64,000 nt of DNA from Nageia nagi (taxonomy: Eukaryota > Pinophyta), in the NCBI GenBank assembly GCA_050084985.1, contig JBITNC010000001.1, forward strand, positions 211,172,001-211,236,000, written 5' to 3'. Shown piece by piece: positions 1-11,712 of the stretch. Each line of letters starts with the position of its first letter. The stretch's first letter is position 1. Under the pieces are notes generated by a model that had not been told where the DNA came from, did no database searches, and saw only the letters and a list, made by a program, of their open reading frames with translations. The position numbers and the translations under genes are program-made.

Positions 1-1891
1 ACAAAAACCTTTTCTAGTTGATTCATAAAGATTTCAACATCTAAGTCAACATTGAGAAATGTACTCTTTACATCAAGCTGAAGTACCTTCCATCAGTGAG
101 CTGCTAAAAAGGTAAAGATCAATCTAACTATAGCCATATTTGCTATTGGGACAAAGGTTTCCTCATAATCAACTCCATAATTTTGAGCAAAATCCTTAGC
201 AACCAACCTTACCTTATATTTCTCAATTTTATCTTATGAATTGTACTTAATCTTATAAATCCACTTATTACCAATTACATGTTTTGAAGATGATTCTAGA
301 ATTAAGTTATAAGTTTTATTTTTTATAAGAACCTCATATTCCAACTTCATAGCATCCATACAATAAATATGTTTAGATGCCTCCTTAAAAGTTGAAGTCT
401 TATTATGATTGTTGATTTTAGCAAGGGGATACTTATTTAAAGTCATGTATCTAGTTATCTTCTGATTTGGAGAATCTTTCTCTTGAGGCAACTTATCTAA
501 AGAGATATATAACCACTTATGAATTTTTGAAGAATATTTAAATACTTTAATTGAATAAGAACCATTAGGAACATCATTGAACTTAACATACCTTGAAATA
601 AAAAATGCTTTTGCTAAAGAAGAGTAGAGCCTATACCCTCTATGTTGATTGTCATATCTCACAAAGATGCATTTTTTTAACTTATTATCCAAATTCTTCC
701 TTTTTTTAAAAGATATGAAGGAAAAAGCTTCACATCCAAATATCTTCAAATGAGAAATATTAGGTTTCTTTAATTTCCATGCCTCATATGGATTTTTCTC
801 TTCAACAACTTTTATGGGGAACCTATTCAAGGTTTAGATAGCAATACTAACAACTTTACCCTATAAAAACTTAGGAAGATTTTCCATCATACATCTATCC
901 ATCTCTATTATGTTCTTATTCTTCTTTTTTGTAACACCATTTTGTTGCAAAGTATAATGGATAGTAAACTACCTTTTTATCCCATGCATTACATAAAAGT
1001 CATTGAAATTGTTGCTTATGTATTCATCTCTAATATTTAACCTTAGCATATTGATCTTTAGATTGGTTTTATTTTTGACTAAATCCATGAACTCCTTGAA
1101 AATATCAAACATTTGATATTTATGCTCTAGTAGATACCCAAATGTCATCCTACTTAAGTCATCAATAAAAGTAAGGACATAAGATGCTCCTCTAAGATAC
1201 TTAGTTTGAAAAGGACCTATTAAATATGAGTGAATCAATTAGAGAGGTTGGCATGCCCTATTTAACTTATCCTTTTCAAATGTTTATCTTTCTATCTTCC
1301 TTAAAATGTAATTTTCACAAAGGCTAATGAAGGGTGATATAGGAGGAAATCCTATCAAAAGATCTTGATCATTCATGAGTTGAATACTTTTGTAGTTTAG
1401 GTGGCCTAAATGTTGATGTAAAAGGTTTCCTTTAGAATAAATATTTGAGGTGAGCAACAACTTAGTAGGCACTTGATCAAATATGTAAAGGTCATTCTTA
1501 ATTGATCATTTTATCAAAGTGAAAAACCCTTTCTTTAAAATCTAAGAGTTTGAATTGAACTCAAAGGTATATCCTTTTATTGTAATTTGAATAACTAATA
1601 AAATATTTATCTTTAACTTAAACACAAAGAGAACATCTTCAATCACCTTTCCATGCATCAAGATACTTTCAATTCCTTGAACTTATAGCATAGAATTATC
1701 ACCTATTACTACCACATCCTTACTATATTTGTGAAAGTTTTCAAACTTATTCATTTCAAAACTCATCTGATTAATGCAACCCGAATCTACAACCCAATCA
1801 TTTGTAAATGTACAAGACTTAGAATAAAAAGCACAAATATAAGCACCTTTCTTATTCTTCTTTCCTTTGAAATTGTTCATATTATCTTTAC
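1..1891 (-). pseudogene. Ty1/copia pol remnant: protease, integrase, N-terminal RT
   Basis: Decayed polyprotein of a copia retrotransposon, reading leftwards and cut by the window edge. In order: an aspartic protease site (WVVDSGC, about 1795-1815); a GAG-pre-integrase segment (HQHLGHLNYKS, about 1420); an integrase core start (YVLTFIDDLSRM, about 1150-1185); an integrase C-terminal motif (PYEAWKLKKP then LKIFGCEAFSF, about 720-790); and the start of RT (NKWIYKIKYNS, then an LDVKSTFLN-like motif near the left edge). The open segments at 234-830, 969-1238, 1284-1472 and 1683-1880 share one reading frame, so the damage is mainly stop codons. The integrase DDE set is incomplete and no start codon is intact. 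It continues from the gag remnant to its right. Assignment to copia is firm; the lineage is not determined. Confidence 0.88.
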
Positions 1892-2749
1892 CATTTCCAT
1901 TTTCCTCCCTTTTTTTCTTGAAGCAATGGTTCTCTTTATGAACACATATGCCATAATAGTTACAATTTTCATCAAACTTTTTCTTAGATATATGAGGTTT
2001 ATTTGACTTACCTTTATGATCATAATGATTGTTATCATACTTATTTGCATTTATCCTAAGATGAGCATGAGAGATCTTATTATGATTTTTGAAATTTTTC
2101 TTGAAGTGAGTTGACTTAGTTACACCTAAAGCAATTTTTTCTTCTTTGAAGAATAAATCAATACATTTTTCTTGATGTTCTCTTCATTCTTTAAGAGGAG
2201 TATAAAAATATTCTCAAGAAATAAGACTTCCTCTTCATCATCAAACCTAGGCTTAATAATAATCATGAAATGATTAAACTTTATTGAGAGGCTTTGTAAT
2301 ATGATGAATACCATAAATTCATCATTGATCCAATTACATACACAACTCATAAGATTAGTCCTTAGATCAAAATAATCTTATTCAATTATATTGCCATACC
2401 TTCATCCTTCTCTTGATGAGATTGTAAGAGTTTTTGAAGGATGGTAAATCTTCTTAAAAAATAAGACTGAAAGTAAATCTTCTTAATCCTATCCCAACCT
2501 TCTTTGGTAGATGTTGAGGTCAAAATCATGAGGAAAAATTTATTTAAAACTACCCTAAAGATAATAGAAGTTTCCAACTCATTCTTGTTGTTATAGATCT
2601 CTAGTGCTTTAGCTTTTATTGGGGTGACTTGATTTTCACTCATCATTTGCTAAATCTTGCAATGCTTGAAGCTCTATTTTCATCCTTGGTTCCCAAATAC
2701 TATAATTGGAACCATAAAGGATATGCTTAGGTACAAAAGAATCTCCCAT
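1892..2749 (-). pseudogene. Ty1/copia gag remnant
   Basis: Gag (capsid and nucleocapsid) of the same minus-strand copia element. I place the start at 2749, where the frame opens with MGDSFVPKHILYGSNYSIWE, a typical copia gag N-terminus. Two longer open pieces follow, 2386-2646 and 2126-2350, in different frames, so at least two frameshifts separate start and protease. The second piece looks like the UBN2-type central gag helices. Near 1900-1985 a stretch coding a cysteine- and histidine-containing segment is the likely remnant of the zinc knuckle. Gag would form the cytoplasmic virus-like particle; here it is too broken to work. I could not find a convincing primer binding site or LTR to its right. 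Confidence 0.78.
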
Positions 2750-4419
2750 TTATACAAAAGAAAGGTTAATTGATTCAAGAATAAGAAGTATTAGCATATG
2801 ATTTTCCAATCATAATTGCAAGTAGCAAAAAATAATTATTCAACCATGTAACTAATAAATATTTAACTAACCATAAAGCATCTAACAATCATAACAATTG
2901 CAAACAACCAATATAAACTAATCATGTTTAATTTTTATGCAATTGAAAGAAACTTAAACAAATTAAAAAAAAATGATAATTTATAAGTTAGTAGCTTTGT
3001 TTGGGTTAGTAATTTGTAGTTAGTAAGTTATAAGTTAATGTTAGAAGATTGTAAGTCATATTAGTACACTTTGTTTAACCTTAAGTAGTTTTAAGGTTAG
3101 TAATTCTTAATCTACAATTGTAGTTAGCATTTGAGGTTAATGTTTGTATTTAGTATTTGAAGTTAGTGCACATTTTACTATTGACTTAATTTAATTTAAT
3201 CATTGATGATTGTTTAACCATAAATAAGAAGGACAATCACACATAACGAGGGGTTAGTAGTTTCCTTAATTTTTGGGTTAGTTACATAACAAGGCTCTAG
3301 GAGCTTTACAACATGCTCAATATCAACACAAGTCTTAACAACCTATCATAAAAGCAAGGTTAATTAACAAAAACTTACTTAAAGAAGATTTAATTTAACA
3401 GAAAGAGCCATTTCCTCATACATAAATGCATTGGAGTCCACTGTATAGCGAGTTTGAAAGTGAACCATGCGAGTTATAACTTCATTCCTTTGTATCATAA
3501 GGATTGACCATTTTTGCATTTTGTCTTCATATTATTTCTTCCTTATTTTCTTCCAAAGCTTTTTTTCCTTTTTATCAAGCACCTTCATTTTTGCAATAGG
3601 ACTCCTTACTTTTCTAAGCTCAGAAGATATCACAAATCCTCCTATTTGCATTTTCAAGAACAAGTTTAGGAAAAGAAGTAAGAAGGAACATATTTGCATA
3701 TATTTAAGTACAAATTATAAAAAGACTTAATTTTCCCTCTCCTTTAAAAGAAAAATAATTTCACCCCCCTTTTAAAAAAAAATTTGGCAAAAAAAATAAG
3801 TTGGACCTTCTTAGCATAATAATAATTTTCCTTTTTATAACAAAATAATTTTCCAAATTTATCATTATGCCTCTCCCCCCTTTTTTTTAAAGAATAATAA
3901 GAAATTATGAAGGAGAAGAAAGAAAAAATATATGTAAATATATGTATTATTTTCCCTTTTTTTAAAAAAATCCATATCTAAAAAAAAAGTTAACTTTACT
4001 TTAGAGAGAAAAATTAAACCTTTTTAAAACAACGAAAAAATCTCTTTCACCAAAAAAGACTTAAACAATGTAAATAATAAAATAAATTATTGTTATTATT
4101 AAATTAACAAATGTAATATGAAGCATTTAAGTTTCAAATACCATGTGTCATATAGTAAAACAAATGTACTATTCTACCATCTACAATAAATTTGAAAAGA
4201 GACAAATCTTTATTGCACGCATGTCAAGTTGAGGAGCTTGATTTAATGATGGCAACACAGTTCTGCAAATGGTGAGTCGGAGGAAGACAAACTGTAGGTG
4301 GAAGAGGAGCACCTAGCTATGGATGAGGGGGAACGGGAAAGAACAAGTTACAGACAGAGAGTAGAAGAGCTAGCCATGGATGAGAAGGTGATGAACTAGA
4401 TGTGAATGAGAATGCAAAG
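2750..4419. other. Non-coding, AT-rich; no gene seen
   Basis: This should hold the leader and 5' LTR of the copia element to the left, but I see no clear LTR boundary or tRNA-Met-type primer site. About 2990-3180 is low complexity, with recurring GTTAGTAA/AGTTAG words on the plus strand. About 3750-4080 is rich in A and T runs. A short plus-strand open frame at 3467-3730 has no recognisable domain and is probably chance. A somewhat GC-richer stretch begins near 4200 and resembles no gene. Confidence 0.5.
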
Positions 4420-4490
4420 GAGTCATGGTAGGGTTGCAGGAGTCGTGGTAGGGTTGTAAGTCATAATAGGTAGGGTCATAAGAGTCATAT
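4420..4490. repeat. Short tandem repeat, ~21 bp x 3
   Basis: Three adjacent diverged copies of a unit like GAGTCATGGTAGGGTTGCAG lie inside the GC-richer patch. Flanking words (GCTAGCCATGGATGAG and a near copy about 60 bases upstream) are also repeated, so the whole patch may have grown by local duplication. No coding capacity is evident. Confidence 0.6.
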
Positions 4491-4577
4491 GTGGTGATGC
4501 CGATTAACATTGAAAGAGGAGTCAAGCATCATAGGGTTCAAGTTGTATGGGAATGAAAAATAAATGCACAACAGGGG

Positions 4578-4727
4578 ATTGAAGCTGTTCATGGCGGTGG
4601 CGGGTGGCAGAGGAATACCAAATAAAATATTATATTTTTTTAATTAAAAAAATTTTAATTTTTTTTATAAATAAAAATATAATATTTTATTTGGTATCCA
4701 CCTGCCACCGCCATGAACAATTTCAAT
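4578..4727. repeat. Near-perfect inverted repeat (hairpin), possible MITE
   Basis: The left arm (about 4578-4635) and right arm (about 4672-4727) are reverse complements over more than 50 bases. They include the GC-rich word TGTTCATGGCGGTGG on the left and its complement on the right, then an AT-rich TACCAAATAAAATATTATA tract. The short loop is nearly pure A/T. The arms differ at only a few positions. The size and fold fit a small foldback or MITE-like element, or a hairpin RNA precursor. I see no unambiguous target site duplication. Confidence 0.75.
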
Positions 4728-4984
4728 ATTTTTATTTATGAAAAAAAATTATATATTTATTGAAAAATATAAATTTAATAAAAAATATTTTTGAATTTTT
4801 ATATTCTCCTCTTTTTTTAAATTAAATAAATATATTACTTTTAGTGCATATATATATATAAAAGTTTCTACTCATAAATATATATGGTAAAAAAAATTAC
4901 AAATTTACTATTATAAATTCTAAAAAATAAAAATACATTATTGTTTTTTAAGCAATCTTAACAAGGAGAGTAAGTAATAATGCA
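4728..4984. other. AT-rich spacer; nothing recognised
   Basis: Low-complexity A/T sequence with TA dinucleotide runs near 4840-4860. No open frame, terminal repeat or primer site is visible. Confidence 0.5.
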
Positions 4985-6633
4985 TTAGGAATTCTAACAA
5001 AAAATAGGGTAATTATAAGTTCATCCTCCCTAAATTGCTTGTCCCCAAGAAATTCAAAAAATTCATAGCTACAACATCTTCTTGGCTGAACCAAGAATCT
5101 TCAAGCTATGCCCTCCTTTCCAGTAGCTTCTATCCTATGGAACTTGGTATTTTCTTCTTTAAGATCTTTTATGACATGAAGTACCACCTCTTTACCATGC
5201 ATTTTAAACTTCATCTCTAATGTTTTGTAGTTGGAAATTAGTTCTAGTGTATATAGCCATTGTATCCCAAGCACACTGTGTGGTAGTCCTCCAAGGGGAA
5301 GAATATAGAAATCACTAGTGACTACAGAATCTTCCAATCTAACTCTGACATTTTCCACTAGCTTGTGGTTAGTATCTGTACTACAATTTCTAATTGCTAC
5401 ATCAAATTCAAAGAATTCCTTTGTTTTAAATCTCTTCTTTTTCATGAATTCTTCGTCTATGAAATTATGATTGTCTCCTTAATCAATGAGCATCGTAACT
5501 CTTCTATTGTCCATAAGTCCTTCCACCTTGATTGTTACAAATTGCAAAGGTCCCTTTAAAGTGGCCACTACTCATCCAATATCTCAAACTCCCACTTCAT
5601 GTTGGCATATATACATCTCCTCAATCAAGTCTTCTTATACTTCACATAGCTCCAAGTACATGTGTTGAGCCTTTTTGTTGCACCAATATCCTCTTTCCTA
5701 GGCAATCTGACAAGTAAAATAGAGTTTTTATTTCCTTAGCACCTCTAATGTAGGTGGGGGTTTACCTCTTATTTGTTCCTTATTTGCACTTGTTTCTTGC
5801 ACCCTTTTCATAGGAGTCTTTAAGTAAACCCCTTTTGGATAGCTAAACCCTTCCAACAACCTAGCCTTGAAGATGGCCATAGATAAAGTAGATGGTTCTA
5901 TGAATTTTACTAATGATCTAATTGGTTTTTGTAAACCATCCATGATGAGATATGCTAGCTTTCTATCTTCCATATTCTGAATAGATACCATAATCCTTTG
6001 AGATTTCTCAATCTATGCATCCATGTTAGTTATTTGTTGAAGCATAGACAAATCTTTGAAATACTCTTTTATATATTTATGTTCAAAATTATCAAGCACC
6101 CTTTGGATAATATCTTCAAAGGTCCTAACCTTCCCATGTCCTAACATAGTAATGCCCTTGTTCCATTATTCTATAGGATATTTCATCTAAACACATGGTT
6201 GCTGTCTTAATTCCTTCTTCTTAACTCATGGGATGGAGAAAAATAAGTTTGTAGTTTTTACAACAAGCTCTTGCAAATATTTTGTCACTCCCATCAAAAG
6301 TAGTTAGAGGCACCTTGGGTTTCTTATCAACTGATGGCTTTGGAGACTTCCAATTTTTTTGCCTATGGGTATCCTACTATGTATGAAAAGGTATATTTAT
6401 TCTCAATATTTTGGGTTTATCCATATACTCTCATAGCACTTCCTCTATATTTGATTCCTCTTTCTCATTCCCCTAAACTTGTTTGGGGGTGAAAGTGATT
6501 CCATGATTTGAAGAGATGGAGTATGTCTTGAGGATGCTTCATTCTCAATTGGGATCCCTTGGTTTCATACCTTCACCTGTATTATCATCTTAGTTAAGAG
6601 AGTGATTAAAGCATGTAGATTTTGTTTATCCAT
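4985..6633 (-). pseudogene. Ty3/gypsy gag-protease remnant lacking RT
   Basis: Decayed gag and protease of a gypsy element reading leftwards. The gag start is placed at 6633 (MDKQNLHALITLL). A KVPLTTFDG motif near 6295, typical of the beginning of the capsid domain, follows, and 5728-5991 encodes the gag segment that includes KLAYLIMDGLQKPI. The protease lies at about 5560-5101: its active-site region reads LID-stop-GDNHNFID, with the stop codon (5479-5481) exactly where the family has Ser or Thr. A VLGIQWLYTLE motif follows. Homology fades near 4985, just past a segment that would introduce RT (PLxLGxDKQF-like). RT, RNase H and integrase are absent, so the element is truncated. Several stops and frameshifts interrupt it. 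Confidence 0.82.
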
Positions 6634-6900
6634 TTTGGTATTCTGTCTCTTTTTTCTACATTAATATTGTTTATAGATTTATTGGCCTGAAACTCAATCT
6701 ATTCATCTAATGCAAAAGGTAGTGTGGAAGAGTTTTAAGTTCCCTTAATTTACCAAAATTATCAATTTTCAGCCTCTAATGATAGATTTCTCTTAGAATC
6801 AAAGAATATTGAGCCTCTTATAAACCCAATTTGTCACTTTCAACCATAAAGTTTTGATACAATAGCAAGACTAATCTAATGTATTCTCCTCAAGCTTCCA

Positions 6901-6914
6901 TGGTGCAGATACCA
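6901..6914 (-). other. Possible primer binding site of the gypsy remnant
   Basis: On the minus strand this reads TGGTATCTGCACCA. Its first seven bases match the initiator tRNA-Met site (TGGTATCAGAGC), and it lies about 270 bases upstream of the gag start. The adjoining sequence has no partner LTR in the window, so the call is weak. Confidence 0.25.
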
Positions 6915-9367
6915 CTGTGAAATTTGGTTGATATCAATAAATTAACTCTCTTATTCTTCAATGACATCCTTGCATTGACTAGTAGCTCCAAATTTTCTAG
7001 AAAATAATTAATAATATATCCCTTGACCCTATAAAATTATCAATACTTGAAATACCCTCAGTGATGCAACACATAGTTTCCAGTGACCTAGAAATACAAT
7101 GTTTGGCTTTAGGTGGTCCTAAAATATAGCTTTAGGCATCAAAATACCCTCAGAATACCAACATTATCCTTATAAAGATATTGAAATGTTGAATGAACCT
7201 TAGAATGGCTCTTAGAATACCAACATTATCCTTTAGGTTAGCCTAAAATGCCAACATCTAGCTCTAGATGAGCTTAGACTCTCCAAATAAACCCTTATTC
7301 CTTCCTTGAATTTAGAATAAATTAAGAATGAAATTCAAACTTGAAATTAAGAGTGTTAAATATTTGAAAGTGTACCTTTTCAATTTGGAAAAACCTCCTC
7401 AATGCTTCATAATTCAAAATTAGGGCCATTAGATTCCCAATGACTTTCCAAAAGGATGAGATAGGGTTCCTAGATCCCCATCATCTTACTCCAAGTGTCG
7501 AGATCCTCCAAAAACTCCTTCAAAATGACCATCGTGATGCTAGGTCAACTCCACTCTTCAATAGGTCAATAAGATCTCTTAAGAAATAACATCGTGAGCC
7601 TTGTGATCCAAAAAAGTATTACAATGAATCTCCTTCAGCTTCTCCACTCCTCCAACATCAACTCCTCAACTCTTTCCCAACAACAAGGGTAAGATCTCCA
7701 ACTTCACTCAACAAATCTACTATGTGTGATACAATTATGATGTGGGTATTCAAATATTCAAACACTCTTCATCTCTAACTCAAAACACTCCACGAATGAT
7801 ACCTTGATTCCCAAAAAAATGGCAAAATCAAAGATCTAATACCACTATGATGAGCCGTTCTAATGTTCACTCCTCAAACATTTCCTAGTAGAGAGATATT
7901 TAGCTTCTTACTTTGAAAGTACTCAATACAAGCTCAAATATGCATAAAATATCCAACAACTTGGTGGGAATAAAAAACATGAAATCAAACTTGCAAAAAA
8001 TACCTTCAAACCCAACATTTAGCTATGATAAGCAAATTTGATAATGATGCAAGAAAATACATCAAGTATCCCAATGTCTCAATTAGGGAACAAAATGAGA
8101 CTTCAATAATGAAAAAATGCTTCACAAGCCCAACATCTTAATTGAAGAGCCAAAAAAGATATTAAGTAATGCAAATATCACTCTAGATCTAACCTTGCAA
8201 TCAAGGAGAGAAAATAACTATTTGACAATGTAATTATGTTTCCAAATCCAATGTCCAAGCATAGAGAGATAAACAACAAGATATCGATGAAAAAATGTAA
8301 TTATATTTGATATAACAATAATAATGTAATTACAATATTTTTATCAACTTAAGGAGTTTGTACCATGACTATCTCCAATAAGGTTATTTTGAATCGCTCT
8401 AGGGCCTCACCAATCCCAGAAGCAATGAGTCAGATTAGGTCTTCTCTATAGCAACTATGATAGAACCAACATTTTTCCTCTCAATATGGCTAGAGTAAGT
8501 TTAAGAGTAGCCTCTTTTCCTCTTGATACCTCAAATGCAAGTTGCTCTACAAGTGGCAAAGAAAGAGTTCTCATACTCAATCCAAAAAAGAGGTTTAATA
8601 TTAAATTCAATATATCTCATAATGGTTATGAGTCCTCCTTTTATAGGTGAGGGTGATCATCTTCTAATATTGCATTGAGGTGATCCAATGATGGAGTGAT
8701 GTGATCCATGTGCTCAAGTATGCAACATACAATCATTTAATGAGATGCTCTACCTTGAAGAGAAGAGAACTAATAAATAGAGATACATTTAATATTAATA
8801 TTACAATCATCAAGGCTAAAATATGCAACACCTCATTTAATAAGACTAATATTATATTTACAAATATAATTGCCTTGGTCTCACAAACATAATATTATTA
8901 GCATTTTAGTAATTAAATTAAAATGAATAAATAAATAAATAAAAGGGTCATTTATTCCATTTTTAGAGCTTTATTGAGTCGCTAAGTAGAATTTACAATA
9001 TTTTGGCCAAATTTTTTAAAATAAATAAAAACACTTCTAAATTAATAGGAAAAATTTTAAGGGGTGAATTGGCAAATCAAAGTTATAATTCTAGATTTTC
9101 ACTTTTTGATTTGGCTAGTATAGCGCATGGTGGGTCCTACCTTAGAGCTAAAATTTTATAAAAAAATTTATATTATTGACCCATGTAGCCAACCTTTCAA
9201 CATGATTTCAAATATATTAGCCATTTTTTCTAAACTTAATTTAGCTCATTCACCTTGAAATTATATAAAAAACAAATCCTGACTAAATAGCCACTTAGTT
9301 AAAATATATATACATATCAAACTCCTCCATATAGATGATACCATGCCATCGAACCACAAAATTGGAA
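6915..9367. other. Non-coding; possible LTR debris
   Basis: No gene is recognised. A second primer-site-like word, TGGTATTAGATC on the minus strand (7833-7844), matches 10 of 12 bases of the initiator tRNA-Met site and is followed on the plus strand by TGATGAGCCG. This could mark the inner end of a decayed LTR covering about 7848-8500, but I found no second copy. Between 7080 and 7250 the phrase AGAATACCAACATTATCCTT occurs twice about 70 bases apart. The open frame at 8701-8892 looks like chance. Confidence 0.4.
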
Positions 9368-10255
9368 CTATATTTCCTTTGCAGCCAAGTTGAAAGCATT
9401 TTCTCTGTAGCTAGTTCAAAAGAATTTCCTTTGCAACCAGGTTAGAAGCATTTCCACTACAACCAAGCCAAGAGCATATCCTTTATAGCTAGGTCAGGAG
9501 AATCTCTTATGCAATCGGGTAGGGAGAATGTTTCTACAACCAAATCAGGAGCATATACTCTACAACTAGGTCAAAAGCATTTCTATATAGCTAGGTAGAG
9601 AGAATTTCTCTATAGTTGAGTCAGAAGCATTTCCTCTATAGCTGGTTTGGAAGCATTTTCTCTCTAACTAGATTAGAAGCATTTCCTTTGCAGCTAGGTA
9701 GGAAGCATTTCCATTATAGCTAGGCTAGGAGCATATCCTCTATAGTTAGGTTGGAAGCATCTCTTCTGTAACTAGGTAGGGATCATTTTTCTACAACCAA
9801 ATTAAGAGCATATCCTATGCAACTAGGTCAGGAGCATTTCTCTATATCTAGGTAGGAAGCATTTTTTTACAACCGAGTAGGGATCATTTTCTTTGTAGCT
9901 GGGTAGGAAGCAATTCCTCTACAACTGGGTTAGGAGCATTTCTCTACAATTGAATAGGGAATATTTCCACTATAACTAGGTAATGAGTATTTTCTCTATA
10001 GCCATCTTGGGAGTATTCCTCTATAGCTATGTTGGGAGCATTCCTTTGCAGTTGGGTCGAGAGCATTTATTCTATAGCTAGATTGGGAGCATTTCTAATG
10101 TAGCTAGGTAGGGAGCATTTCCTCTATACCTAGGTAGGGAGTATTTCTTCTGCAACTGGGTAGGGAGCATTTCTTCTACAATTGGGTAGGGAGCATTTTC
10201 TCTATAGTTGGGTAGGGAGCATTGTTTTTGTAGTCAATTCAGGAGCATTTCTTTA
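9368..10255. repeat. Degenerate 26-bp minisatellite, ~34 copies
   Basis: A tandem array with a 26-base period. The clearest units, near 10090-10220, follow the pattern AGCATTTCCTCTATAG then CTAGGTAGGG. Copies vary at many positions, but the AGCATTT and GGTAGGGAGC words recur throughout. There are no unique spacers between units, so this is a minisatellite and not a CRISPR array. It is immediately followed by an inverted repeat that contains a related unit (about 10594-10625), so array and inverted repeat probably belong to one structure. Confidence 0.88.
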
Positions 10256-10269
10256 CATATAGTAGGTAA

Positions 10270-10720
10270 CTTCAAATGTATACTTGGGGCTCACTTTTTG
10301 AGTAAAAGGGGTCATGTAGCCACTCATTAGAAAGGATTTTTCATGATCTTTTCAATGGTGTAATATTTTTCTCTATTAGATATATATAGAAAATGTTATG
10401 GGTAATGGTGTATAATTTGAAGCTTGAAAAATAGATCAACCATTTGCAAAAGGTCTAACTTTTTTCTAGAGACATCTAATAGGGTGGATGATATACCATT
10501 GTAAAGTTTATGAAAAACCCTTTTCAATGAGTGGTTACATTACCTATTTTGCTTAAAAAATGAGCCCCAAGCATACATTTGAAGTTTTCTACCGAATATA
10601 GAAAAATGTAGCTGGTTTGGTTGTAGTAAAAGTTATGGCCTTTTGAAAATGGCTGATCTATTTTTCAAGCTTCAAATTATACACCATTTCCCATAACATT
10701 TTTTACAGACATCTAATGGA
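10270..10720. repeat. Permuted (interleaved) inverted repeat
   Basis: Segment A1 (10270-10380) reappears inverted at 10468-10584, and segment A2 (10388-10455) reappears inverted at about 10628-10718. The order is A1-A2-A1'-A2', not the A1-A2-A2'-A1' of a simple palindrome. Shared words include GAGCCCCAAG, CATACATTTGAAG and TCAAGCTTCAAATTATACACC. A minisatellite-like unit lies between A1' and A2'. The simplest reading is a longer tandem unit (A2'-A1'-minisatellite) interrupted by an inversion junction near 10460. Confidence 0.8.
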
Positions 10721-11034
10721 GAAAAAAATTTCTATAGATGTTTGGGTTATAAATTTTTCACCAATTTTTTAGATCTTTTTTTAAAATTTATATAAAAATT
10801 GGCTACCTATTTATCATATTGCCATCAGTTCACTGTCATTTCTAAAAAAATTTATGGGAGATTTGCTAGAATTTTATATACTAATTTAGGAGGGGGGATC
10901 TTAAAATTTACCCTATAAATTAATGTTCCCATTTATCATAGGTAAAATGAAGAAAACACCTAAAAAATTGGGACATTACATCAAGGTATTGAATTCAATA
11001 TTACTCAAAAATCTATTTTTACTTATGCAACTGT
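10721..11034. other. Non-coding; nothing recognised
   Basis: AT-rich sequence between the inverted repeat and a copia RT fragment. No frame or repeat is identified. Confidence 0.5.
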
Positions 11035-11712
11035 ATATAGGAAATGATAGATAGTATATTATATCTCACAATAACAAGACCAAATATTTCTTTTGTTGTG
11101 AATTATTTGGTTAGATTCATGCAAAATCCTTATATGGAGCATCTTAATGCAGTCAAAAGAATTTTTAGATATATTTCTAGAATAAGAAACTTGGCTTTGA
11201 ATTATTCTTCCATGTCGTATTTTGAATTGATTAGTTATTTTGATTCAAGTTATGATGGATGTTTTGAAGATAAAAAATTAACTAGTGCTTATGTTTTTAG
11301 TATTGGTTTTGTTGCAATTTCAAGAACATTTAGGAAGTAACCTGTATCTACTTTATCCTCTACATAATCAAAATACAAAGAAATAACACTTGCAACATAA
11401 CAACGTATTTGGATTAGTCATTTACTTGATAAAATTGGTTTGAAAAAGTATAGACCTATTAAGATAATTACTGATAACCAATCTACTATTGCCTTGGACA
11501 AGATTCCAATCCATCACCAAAGGAAAAAACATATTATAATTCAAGCCCATTTTGTGAGAGACAAAGTATTGGATTAAACTTTACTTGTATAATATTATCT
11601 AAGTGAATAAAGTTATGCTAATATATTTAGTATGCCTTTAACTAAATCTCAGTTTATGAAGCTTTGTAATAAGCTTGGGCTAGTGGAACTATCCTTAAGA
11701 GGGAGTGGTTGA
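11035..11712 (+). pseudogene. Ty1/copia RT C-terminus and RNase H remnant
   Basis: The fragment begins abruptly inside copia RT: MIDSILYLTITRPNISF is the conserved segment after the catalytic YVDD region, followed by a VKRIFRYISR motif. RNase H follows with FDSSYDGCFEDKK, an ITDNQSTIAL motif (about 11470) and an LTKSQFMKL ending near 11640. Residues up to 11340 are open; beyond that stops interrupt the frame. The purine tract AAGAGGGAGTGG (11698-11709) could be its polypurine tract. Gag, protease, integrase and most of RT are missing on the 5' side, so this is a truncated 3' piece. It could be part of the same copy as the gag-integrase piece further right only if rearranged, which I cannot show. 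Confidence 0.85.

Noticed and set aside
3467-3730. 87-codon plus-strand frame near the left end
   Set aside because: Hydrophobic low-complexity translation with no domain, in the presumed leader/LTR region of a minus-strand copia element.
9368-10255. Repeat array considered as a CRISPR array
   Set aside because: Units are directly adjacent, with no unique spacers, and the setting is plant retrotransposon DNA.
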